This document shows positions 8,709-15,760 of a DNA stretch of 23,126 nt, in pieces. Under the pieces are notes generated by a model, which saw only the letters and a program-made list of their open reading frames with translations, was not told the DNA's origin and did not search any database. Position 1 is the stretch's first letter; each line of letters begins with the position of its first letter. Origin of the DNA: CAYMLL01 sp964390645 (GTDB lineage Bacteria; Planctomycetota; UBA8108); assembly GCA_964390645.1 (NCBI GenBank), contig CAYMLL010000096.1:1-23126 (forward strand), written 5' to 3'. Made by a program: the position numbers and the translations under genes.

Positions 8709-8729
8709 GGCCCCCCCCGGGGGGGGGCC
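8709..8729. repeat. C8G9 palindrome next to the gap
   Basis: GG followed by eight C, nine G and CC makes a near-perfect palindrome only 7 bp right of the gap. Such a hairpin blocks polymerases and probably explains the break; it may also be partly an end artefact of a contig. It lies about 95 bp downstream of the stop of the thioredoxin-like gene, but without a T-run it is not called a terminator. Confidence 0.7.
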
Positions 8730-8821
8730 GCCGGGGCCGTATCTCACCCACTCGGCACCGCCGTTCCCGTTGGCGCCCTCGCCCCGCGCGATCCGGGGGG
8801 TGGGACCGCTGGAGAGTCGAT

Positions 8822-9871
8822 CTATTTCGACGAGCTCCCGGTCTTCTCCAGCGCCGCCTCGAACTCCGCCAGGCGCTCCTCGTATTGCTTGCGCTGCGTC
8901 CCCGAGACCAGCCCCAGGGCCTTCTTCTGCGCCTTGACCGCCCTGGCGTGCTCGCCGTTGCGGTGGTATGCCTCGGCCAGCGTGTCGAGGATGTGCGGCG
9001 CCCGAGGACTCAGCTTCACGGCCTTCTTCGCCAGCTTGCGGGCTCGCTTCAGGTGCAGGTCGTGGGTCGCCAGGAACCAGGCGTAGTTGTTGAGGAACTG
9101 CGAGTCGCCGTCCAGGCCGTTGTCCAGAAGCCAGTCGCCCATGGCGACGGCGCGCTCGTTCTTCTTCTGCCCCTGGTAGAACGAGAACAGCATGCGGGCG
9201 GGCTCGACCGCCGCCTTGGAGCTCTTGTTCTCGTCGAAAAACTTCTCGAGCGGGGTGACGTTCTTGCCGCGCGAGCTCGTGAACGCGACGATCGCCAGGC
9301 GCCCCCGGGCCTCGACGCGCAGCGCCGCCGGAGCCTCTTCGGAGCCGGCCACTCGTCGGTAGATCGCCTCGGCGTCCTTGCCCCTGCGCCGCTCCTCGAG
9401 CTTCTTCGCGTAGGCCAGAGCCGTCGTTAAGTCGTCGGGGCTCGCCGCCGCTTTCTTCTTCAGCGCGCCGAAGGAGTCACCGGCGAGGATCGGCTTCAGG
9501 GCGGCGATGAACTTGTCGGGGGGACGGAAGCCGACGATACGGTCGACCTCCTCGCCCTTCGCGTCGACGAGCAGCAGCGTGGGGAAGCCGCCGACGCCGT
9601 ACTTCGTTCTCAGCTCCTTGCCTTCTCCCTTCTCCGCGTCGATCTTGATCGACACGAAGTGCTTCGACATCAGAGCGCCCACGTCCTTGTTCGGATAGGT
9701 CTCACGGACCAGTACCTTGCACCAGCCTCACCAGTCCGTGTAGAAGTCGACGAAGACCAGCTTCTTCGACCTGGCGGCCGACTCGAGGGCCGCGTCGAAG
9801 GACGCGTCGACGAACTGGACGCCTGGCGGCGCAGCGGCGAGACTTGCGACGAGCAAGAGGGGCAGGGGCAT
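8822..9871 (-). CDS. Exported thioredoxin-TPR selenoprotein (Sec at UGA 9728-9730)
   Basis: Thiol-disulfide oxidoreductase-like protein of 349 residues, read through one TGA. Residues 1-15 are a signal peptide (MPLPLLLVASLAAAPPG). Residues 20 to about 135 are a thioredoxin fold: 'KLVFVDFYTDW' (37-47), TGA as residue 48, then 'GWCKVLVRETYPNKDVGAL', 'FVSIKIDAEKGEG', and the cis-proline loop 'YGVGGFPTLLLVD'. Relatives read W-C-G-W-C-K here, so the TGA replaces precisely the attacking cysteine, giving U48-G-W-C51. Downstream the frame stays coding, with helical TPR-like repeats ('NNYAWFLATHDLHLKRARKL', 'ILDTLAEAYHRNGEHARAV'), ending at TAG. The ATG at 9871 has AGGAG 7 nt upstream (9879-9883). TGA acts as a stop in neighbouring genes, so the code is standard. 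The alternative is a TGC-to-TGA mutation or sequencing error, making a pseudogene. Confidence 0.8.
9693..9730 (-). promoter_or_regulatory. Candidate bacterial SECIS element with its UGA codon
   Basis: After the UGA (9730-9728) the mRNA folds GGUC (9710-9707) - loop CGUGA (9706-9702) - GACC (9701-9698). An outer GG/CC pairing (9716-9715 with 9694-9693) is possible across an internal loop. The apical loop starts 22 nt after the UGA and has G as its second base, which fits the known bSECIS rules: loop 16-37 nt downstream, small loop, a G in the first two positions, stem of at least 3-4 bp. In bacteria SelB binds this hairpin to deliver Sec-tRNA. The core stem is only 4 bp, so chance formation is possible. 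Confidence 0.55.
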
Positions 9872-10381
9872 GGGGTGTCTCCTGTGGCGGGTGACCTCGA
9901 AGGCGGGATGGGGGCCGTGATGCGGTTTGTTTCGGTGGCCGCCCATCCTAACATGGCCACCGGCGTCGCGACCACGGGAGGTCCCTTCACCTCGAGGAAA
10001 GCCGCCGGGTCCGACTTCGCTTCGCGCCGTCCAGGTTGCCTCTCAGGCTCCGACAGGAGCCTGCCCGGACCGACTTCCCCGATGCCCGCGGGCCGTCCGG
10101 GGAGTCGTCCGGCGCTCGCCAGACCGGTGCGACATCGTCGGGCTCTCGCGAATCGGGGCCTGGCTGCATGCCTCGCGGCGCTGCCTCCGCCTCGCTGTTC
10201 TCTCCCCCTGGCGGGCTTCCGTGTGGGCGGCCGACCCCTCGACGTGTCCGACGGTGGATGCTCGCGATGACGCGACGTATCCTGCCCGTGGTGAACCGGC
10301 TTCCCTGCGCGCGCTTCACCTCGAGTCGTGAGCCGGTGCCCTCGACGGTCGCGGCGTCACCCGGGCCTCCGTCAACGCCGA
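9872..10381. other. Divergent intergenic region
   Basis: This separates the minus-strand thioredoxin-like gene from the plus-strand enolase-like gene and must hold both promoters. Apart from the dyad at 9933-9962 and the tandem repeat starting at 10382, nothing is recognisable; no frame looks coding and no strong -35/-10 pair was found for the plus strand. Confidence 0.5.
9933..9962. promoter_or_regulatory. Inverted repeat upstream of the thioredoxin-like gene
   Basis: CGGTGGCC (9933-9940) and GGCCACCG (9955-9962) are perfect 8-bp inverted arms around a 14-nt spacer that is the least GC-rich patch in the area and contains TAGGAT on the minus strand, a 4/6 match to a -10 box. It lies 62-91 bp before the start codon, suitable for an operator or a promoter-overlapping dyad. 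No known regulator site was recognised. Confidence 0.3.
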
Positions 10382-10437
10382 TTGGACGATGAGGGTTGGA
10401 CGATGAGGGTTGGACGATGAGGGTTGGACGATGAGGA
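10382..10437 (+). repeat. 14-bp tandem repeat, four copies, carrying start codons
   Basis: The unit TTGGACGATGAGGG occurs at 10382, 10396, 10410 and 10424; the last copy differs at its final base. Each unit contains an ATG and a GAGGG that lies 7 nt before the ATG of the next unit. The ATGs at 10389, 10403 and 10417 each open a five-codon frame (MRVGR then TGA) whose stop overlaps the next ATG as ATGA; the last ATG (10431) starts the real gene. Confidence 0.95.
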
Positions 10438-11846
10438 CGGACCCGAAGGAGTCTCCGCTGCCGACGCGTCGTCGTTTTCTCGCGGCCTCGGTCATAGCTG
10501 CTGTGGGCTTGGCCCCGAGGCCGCGGCGGACGCTGGGGGCGGATCCACGCGTGCTGCGGCAGGCGAGGGCTGCTCGCGGCCGCTTGCGCGTCACGGACAT
10601 CGAGGTCCACGAGATCCTGCCGCCCTATCAGGACTACAACTCCACGACGCTACTTCGTTACCACGGAGTCCGGCTGCAGACGCGGACCATCTACGTCGTC
10701 AAGACGAACCGCGGCATGGAAGGGCTCGGCGAGAGCTGGGGCCCGGCGGAAATCGAACCGTCGGAGCTGGCGAAGTACGCGGGCAGTGACGTGTTCGACT
10801 GGATCGGCGACCGCGGAAACCTGCCGATCAACATGGCCATGTACGACCTCATGGGCAAGTTCCTCGGGCTGCCCGCGTGGAAGCTGATCGGTCCGTCGGT
10901 GCGGTCGCGGATTCCCGTGGCGGCCTGGACCGTTTCGAGACCGCCGCCGGAGATGGCCGAGGAGGTCCGCAGCGTGGCCCGTCGCGGCTATCGTTGGCTG
11001 AAGTACCACGTCGACGAGATTCAGAACGTCGTCGATCAGACGGCGGCGATGCAGGAGGTCGCGCCGCCCGGCTTCCGGGTCCACTACGACTTCAACGCGA
11101 GCTCGAGCTACGCAGCGGTGCGGCCCGTGCTCGAGGCGCTCGAGCGCTTCCCCGTCGTCGGCCGCATAGAGGACCCGATCACGCCGAGCGACCGGGATGG
11201 CTGGCGGCGGCTGCGTGAGCAGATCGAGCCGCAGATCCTCGTGCACCACGGCCCGGCGGACTTTCTCATCGCCGGTCTCTGCGACGGCCTCATGGCCGGG
11301 CACGCGCCGGTGGGAGAGGCGGCGAAGATCGCCGCCGTGGCGGAGGCCATCGGCAAGCCGATCATGCTCCAGCAGGCCGGCGGGACGATCAACCAGGCGT
11401 TTCTCGCGCACGAGGCGAGCGTCTTGCGGCCGGCCACGATCGATCACGTCAACCTCTGTCACCTCTGGAAGGACGACGTGACCCGCGAGACGATGCCCGT
11501 GAAGGGCGGCGCCGTCGCGGTCCCGACGGGACCCGGACTCGGAGTGTCGCTGGACCGCGACAAGCTGCAGAGGTACGAGCGCACGCCGCCGCCGAAGCCG
11601 GACCGCTTCCTGGTGCGCATCCGCTATCGCGGCGGTCCGACAATCTACTGCCGGCACGACCCGGCGCTGCCCGGCGCGACGGACAACCTGCGGTCTCTGC
11701 GCCGCCTGCTCGGCAAGAAGATCCCCGGACCCGAGCCCGGCTACGCCAACGCGGTGACGAGTGACTTCCGGGACGACACCGACTCCCTCGAGTTCCAGCT
11801 CCTGTGGAGACGGACCGAGAAGGGCCACGTCGTGGTCCGTGATTGA
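10431..11846 (+). CDS. Tat-exported enolase-superfamily (mandelate racemase/MLE-like) protein
   Basis: A 471-aa protein beginning with a twin-arginine signal ('PTRRRFLAASVIAAVGLAP'), so probably folded in the cytoplasm and exported to the periplasm. The rest has the enolase-superfamily layout: an N-terminal capping domain, then a barrel with the strand-2 lysine ('WLKYHV'), strand-3 metal ligand Asp ('VHYDFN') and strand-4 Glu ('GRIEDPI'). The third carboxylate, normally in a G-E motif on strand 5, reads 'ILVHHGPADF', and the usual strand-7 His position reads 'IMLQQAGG', so catalysis is not assured or uses other residues. A C-terminal tail of about 70 residues is extra. Family members are sugar-acid dehydratases, racemases or cycloisomerases; no substrate can be named. 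The ATG at 10431 is chosen because it is the last repeat-borne ATG with GAGGG 7 nt upstream; the TTG at 10410 in the same frame is less likely. Confidence 0.82.
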   Translation: MRTDPKESPLPTRRRFLAASVIAAVGLAPRPRRTLGADPRVLRQARAARGRLRVTDIEVHEILPPYQDYNSTTLLRYHGVRLQTRTIYVVKTNRGMEGLGESWGPAEIEPSELAKYAGSDVFDWIGDRGNLPINMAMYDLMGKFLGLPAWKLIGPSVRSRIPVAAWTVSRPPPEMAEEVRSVARRGYRWLKYHVDEIQNVVDQTAAMQEVAPPGFRVHYDFNASSSYAAVRPVLEALERFPVVGRIEDPITPSDRDGWRRLREQIEPQILVHHGPADFLIAGLCDGLMAGHAPVGEAAKIAAVAEAIGKPIMLQQAGGTINQAFLAHEASVLRPATIDHVNLCHLWKDDVTRETMPVKGGAVAVPTGPGLGVSLDRDKLQRYERTPPPKPDRFLVRIRYRGGPTIYCRHDPALPGATDNLRSLRRLLGKKIPGPEPGYANAVTSDFRDDTDSLEFQLLWRRTEKGHVVVRD

Positions 11847-12040
11847 CCGAAGAGGAGACGCGGGACGTCGTCGTCGGGTAGCCCGGAGCACCCGGCGGCT
11901 CCGTCCGTGTCCGAGCAAGGCCGGGTAGCCCTCGTCGCCCGGGTCTGCCGCCAGGTCGACCCGCGTCCGGGACACGTCCTCGTGTGCCGTCCGCGACCGT
12001 CTCGCCTTCGGACGCGCGTGTCGGGGGCCGGCGCGAGCTC

Positions 12041-15000
12041 TCAGCGGCGGTCCGTGGACTCTCCATCGACTTCGGGCGGCTCGACCGTCGCCAGCAGCCG
12101 CCAGGTCCAGAGGCGGCTCGCCCGCTTCTCCTCCCGGATCATCGCCACCGCGGTCTCCTCGTCGACGAGCTCGACGTGGGTGTAGGTGCCCTGATGCGTT
12201 CCGGTTCCGACGAACCAGGGCGTCGGCCGGCTCCAGCTCCTTCCGGCATCGGAGCTCACCGCGTAGCGCACCGGCCGGTGCCAGCCGCACAGCAGCCGGT
12301 CGTCCGCCAGCTCGACGATGGAGCAGTGCGTTCCCGCGAGCACCCGGACCGCCGGAGACCACGTCTTCCCGCCGTCCTCGCTGATCGAGTGGTAGAGGCC
12401 GCGTCGCTCGTCGTCGGGGACTCTCGCCGCGTCGCGCACCCGGTTCTGTCCCCGGATCATGAACACGAGACGTCCGTCGCCGAGACGCGCCATCGCCGGC
12501 TCCGAGAAGACCTGACCGGTGTCCTTGCGCGAGCGGGCGACGAGGCTGAAGCTCCAGTCGCGTCCGTCCGCGTCGCAGCGCAGCACGCCGCACGACTGCC
12601 GGATGCCGTCCATGTCGTCCCGGGACAGGTACCCGGTGATCGGTGCCACGATGCTGCCGTCCGCCAGCTGCGTGGGCTTGCCGCCGGTCCAGGTCCACGC
12701 GCCGAGCAGCGGTGCGGAGTCGATCTCCGGTCCGCGCGTCCAGGTCCTGCCGTCGTCCGCGCTGAAGGCGAGGTTCAGCGCGGTGCGGATGCGGTAGCTC
12801 TCGTAGGCCTGGTACTCGCGGCCGTCGGGCAGCTTGCCGGTGAAGCGCCGCAGCCGCGGCAGCGGCTTGCCGCTGCGGTTCTCGCCGCTGCCGAGGTTCT
12901 CGCCGAGGCTGCGCGTGCAGACCATCACGAGCCGGCCATCGTTCAGCGGCCCCATGGAGACGTCCGTCGCCACCAGGTGCGGCGCCGGCACCTCGGCCCG
13001 GAAGCGCTCGCCCCAGGTCCTGCCGCCGTCGGCCGACTCGATGAAGCCGACGGCGGTCGCCGCCTCGCGGGCCTCGCAGTCCACGGAAGCGAGCAGCCTG
13101 CCGTCGCGCAACCGGACGATGCAGGCGGCCGCGCCTTCATCGCCGCCGTCCCGGACCAGCCGGGGGCGCGTCGGTCGCCACCGCAGCGGCGCGCCGTCGA
13201 CCGTCGCCCCGCCGGCCGGCGCGTCGGGCTCGTCGAGCACCCGCGTCAGCCGCTGTGCCCAGATCCAGTTCGGGTGGGTGGGAAAGTCCTTCAGCATCGC
13301 CACGGCGGTCTCGTCGTCGAGGGCGATGACATTCGTGTACCAGCCCTTGTCGCTGTCCCTGCCGGTGAACCAGGGCGCGGGGTCGGTCCAGGTCAGCCCG
13401 GCGTCGGAGCTCAGAGCGTACTGGACGGGTCGGTGCCAGCCGCAGAGCAGCCGCCCGTCGCCGAGCTGCGTGATCGAGCCGTGCGAGCCGGTCAGCACCC
13501 GGATCGGCGGGGACCAGCTCCTGCCCCCGTCCCGGCTGACGGAGCGATAGAGACCGGAGCGCCGACTCGCGGCCACGCGACTCTCGTCCAGAGCCCGGTT
13601 CTGGGTTCGCATCAGGAGCACCAGCCGACCGTCGCGCAGACGGGCCATCGTCGGCTCGGAGAAGACGAGGCCGTGGTCCTTCTCGGTGCGGCCCACGACG
13701 CTCGAGCTCCACGTCCGGCCCTCGTCACTGCTGCGGAGCACGCAGCTCGACAGCCAGATGCCGTCCATGTCCGCCATCGACAGGTAGCCGTCCAGCGGCA
13801 CGACCAGCGTTCCGTCCCGCAGCTGCACCGGCCGGGCGCCGGTCCAGAGAGACGCTCCGACGATCGGCTCGTGATCGATCTTGCGCGCGTCCGTCCAGGT
13901 CCTGCCGCGGTCCGAGCTGAAGGTGACCCAGGCGTCGCTGTGGTAGCGGTAGCTCTCGTAGGCCTCGGTCTCGCTGCCGTCGGGAAGCCTGCCGGTCTTG
14001 CGGATCAGGCGCGGCAGGGGCTTGCCGGTGCGGTTCTCGACCTTTCCCAGGTTGGAGCCCTTCGTGCGGCCGCAGACCAGGAGGATGCGCCCGTCGTTCA
14101 TCAGCCCCATCGTGCCGCCGGATACGCGGTCGATCGGCACCTTCACCTCGAAGGGATCGGACCACGACCTGCCGCCGTCGAGAGACTCGATGAAGAGCGC
14201 GGTGGAGGTCCCCTCGGCGGCCTTCCACTCGAGTGACGCGAGCAGCGTGCCGTCCGCGAGACGGACCATGCAGGGCATGGCGGCGTAGCGATGAGCGCTC
14301 TCGCCGGCATGAACGAGTCGCGGCTTCGTCGCGCGCCAGCGGTAGCGGGGCGGTGGCTCCGCGGGTGGAGCCGGCGGCGGAGAGGCCCGGCCGGTCTTCG
14401 AGTCCCCGATCGGCAGCAGCTCGATTCCCTCGCCCTCTTCGGCGGACTTGATCCGGAACCGCATGGCGAGGGTCTCGGCGCCGAAGGGACCGAGCTCGTT
14501 GGCGATCCGCTGCCGGACGCCGACGGCGAAGACGGAGCCGTCCTCGAGCACGCACGCGTCGGGGTAGTAGGCCAGCGGGTCGAAGCGGAAGCCGCGGTCC
14601 GGCGCCGGCTTCACCCAGCTGTCGCCGTTGTCCCGGCTGTACATCACCTGTCCGTTGCCTCCCCGGCCGCCGCAGAAGACCAGCACCGCCGTTCCGCCCG
14701 CTGTCTTCAGCAGCTCGCCTCGCTTCATCAGCCGGCCCTTCGAGTCGCCCGGACCGCCGAGCAGGCGTCTGGGCGCGGACCATGTCTGGCCGTGGTCCCG
14801 GGAGCGGATCCACTCGGAGTAGGGCCGCGACGCCATCGCGAGGCTGCCGTCGGGCAGGTAGCCGACGTTCTTCTCGTCCCCGGGGCCCTTCTGCTCGAAG
14901 ACCGAGACGACCTTCCAGGTCTCGCCCCGGTCCAGCGACTTCATCAGCGCCAGAACATGGCCGTCGGTCTCGGGCCAGCCCTTCCCGACCGGAAAGACGG

Positions 15001-15721
15001 CGCCCGCGGCCAGCACCACGAGCCCGCCGTCGCGGGGATCTTCCATCAGCCCCTGGATGGTCGCCGACAGCAGGAACGGTCCCGTCAGCCGGGCGATCTC
15101 GCGCCAGGTCTCCCCGCTGTCATCGCTGCGGTGCACGACGAAGGGCTGCGGGAAGCGACCCGCCGCGATTCTTGCGAAGGCCAGCGGATCCGTCGGCAGA
15201 CCCTGGCTCAGGTCGGTGCGAATCCAGCCCCGGTGCTGCTCGATGTTGTGGGCCGCGAACACCGTTCCGTCGCGGAGCTGGATGAGGCTCTGGATGCCCT
15301 CGGAGCCGCGCACGCGTGGGAACTCCTTCGGGCGCGACCAGGTCCTGCCGCCGTCCTGGCTGCGAATCCAGTAGTTGCGGGCTCCCTCCGGGGCCTTGTT
15401 CTGCTCGTGCCACTCCTTGAGTACGGGATTCGCGCCGGTCATCCGCTTCAGGTAGTCGGGCGGGAAGTCGAGCGGCGTCGGCCACGAGGCGTGCCAGTAG
15501 CCGGCCTCGAAGCTGACGAAGAGGTCACCGTTGCGGAGGCGGATGACCTTGGGCCAGCCACAGAAGCCACCGAAGCCCGGGAAGTAGTCCGGGGTGTTCA
15601 CCGTCGGGGACACCAGGACCTTGCGGAGCTCGTCGAAGTCGCGTGCCGACGCCGTGCCGAGCCCTCCCATCGCCACCACGAATCCCAGCACCAGGGCCGA
15701 CTTCAGCCGCCTGTGTCTCAT
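12041..15721 (-). CDS. Exported triple-propeller Asp-box (BNR/sialidase-like) protein
   Basis: A 1226-aa secreted protein with a signal peptide ending near 'GLGTASA'. About 14 Asp-boxes of the S-x-D-x-G-x-T/S-W type are visible (for example SQDGGRTW, SRDHGQTW, SLDGGRSW, SSDRGRTW, SEDGGKTW, SSDAGRSW) plus a degenerate CDADGRDW. They fall into three modules: about residues 40-430, 459-830 and 847-1220. Modules 2 and 3 are clearly duplicated, sharing 'GKPLPRL', 'AYESYR', 'DMDGI', 'FSEP-MARL-DGRLV' and 'DRLLCGWHRPV'. The fold is that of exo-alpha-sialidases, but no FRIP-type arginine motif was found, so glycosidase activity is uncertain; glycan binding or another hydrolysis is possible. The ATG at 15721 has AAGGAG upstream. 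It lies 39 bp after the smaller propeller gene, so both likely form one transcript. Confidence 0.9.
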   Translation of the reverse strand: MRHRRLKSALVLGFVVAMGGLGTASARDFDELRKVLVSPTVNTPDYFPGFGGFCGWPKVIRLRNGDLFVSFEAGYWHASWPTPLDFPPDYLKRMTGANPVLKEWHEQNKAPEGARNYWIRSQDGGRTWSRPKEFPRVRGSEGIQSLIQLRDGTVFAAHNIEQHRGWIRTDLSQGLPTDPLAFARIAAGRFPQPFVVHRSDDSGETWREIARLTGPFLLSATIQGLMEDPRDGGLVVLAAGAVFPVGKGWPETDGHVLALMKSLDRGETWKVVSVFEQKGPGDEKNVGYLPDGSLAMASRPYSEWIRSRDHGQTWSAPRRLLGGPGDSKGRLMKRGELLKTAGGTAVLVFCGGRGGNGQVMYSRDNGDSWVKPAPDRGFRFDPLAYYPDACVLEDGSVFAVGVRQRIANELGPFGAETLAMRFRIKSAEEGEGIELLPIGDSKTGRASPPPAPPAEPPPRYRWRATKPRLVHAGESAHRYAAMPCMVRLADGTLLASLEWKAAEGTSTALFIESLDGGRSWSDPFEVKVPIDRVSGGTMGLMNDGRILLVCGRTKGSNLGKVENRTGKPLPRLIRKTGRLPDGSETEAYESYRYHSDAWVTFSSDRGRTWTDARKIDHEPIVGASLWTGARPVQLRDGTLVVPLDGYLSMADMDGIWLSSCVLRSSDEGRTWSSSVVGRTEKDHGLVFSEPTMARLRDGRLVLLMRTQNRALDESRVAASRRSGLYRSVSRDGGRSWSPPIRVLTGSHGSITQLGDGRLLCGWHRPVQYALSSDAGLTWTDPAPWFTGRDSDKGWYTNVIALDDETAVAMLKDFPTHPNWIWAQRLTRVLDEPDAPAGGATVDGAPLRWRPTRPRLVRDGGDEGAAACIVRLRDGRLLASVDCEAREAATAVGFIESADGGRTWGERFRAEVPAPHLVATDVSMGPLNDGRLVMVCTRSLGENLGSGENRSGKPLPRLRRFTGKLPDGREYQAYESYRIRTALNLAFSADDGRTWTRGPEIDSAPLLGAWTWTGGKPTQLADGSIVAPITGYLSRDDMDGIRQSCGVLRCDADGRDWSFSLVARSRKDTGQVFSEPAMARLGDGRLVFMIRGQNRVRDAARVPDDERRGLYHSISEDGGKTWSPAVRVLAGTHCSIVELADDRLLCGWHRPVRYAVSSDAGRSWSRPTPWFVGTGTHQGTYTHVELVDEETAVAMIREEKRASRLWTWRLLATVEPPEVDGESTDRR

Positions 15722-15760
15722 CAGCTCTCCTTCGGTGTGGCGAACGGGGAACGAGATGCG

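Larger units (their letters stand above)
8187..8821. other. Non-coding region with the assembly gap
   Basis: This 635-bp stretch lies between two minus-strand genes. Frames that appear open across it run through the Ns or have no protein-like composition. The sequence is very GC-rich with homopolymer runs. Nothing coding is supported, although real sequence may be missing at the gap. Confidence 0.6.

Noticed and set aside
7642..9430. Open frames that run across the N gap on both strands
   Set aside because: They depend on reading through Ns, so their continuity is artificial, and the translated sequence is not protein-like.
8822..9871. Reading the thioredoxin-like locus as two genes, a 47-aa peptide and a separate TPR protein starting at an internal Met
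   Set aside because: The split would cut the thioredoxin fold at its active site; the downstream Met (9682) lies inside the fold without a good ribosome binding site, and the frame is continuous across the TGA.
8822..9871. TGA read as tryptophan or glycine by an alternative genetic code
   Set aside because: TGA ends urtE, ureD, ureAB, ureC, the symporter, the enolase-like gene and the PLP-enzyme gene in this window.
10382..10437. CRISPR-like array
   Set aside because: The 14-bp units are directly adjacent with no spacers; this is a simple tandem repeat.
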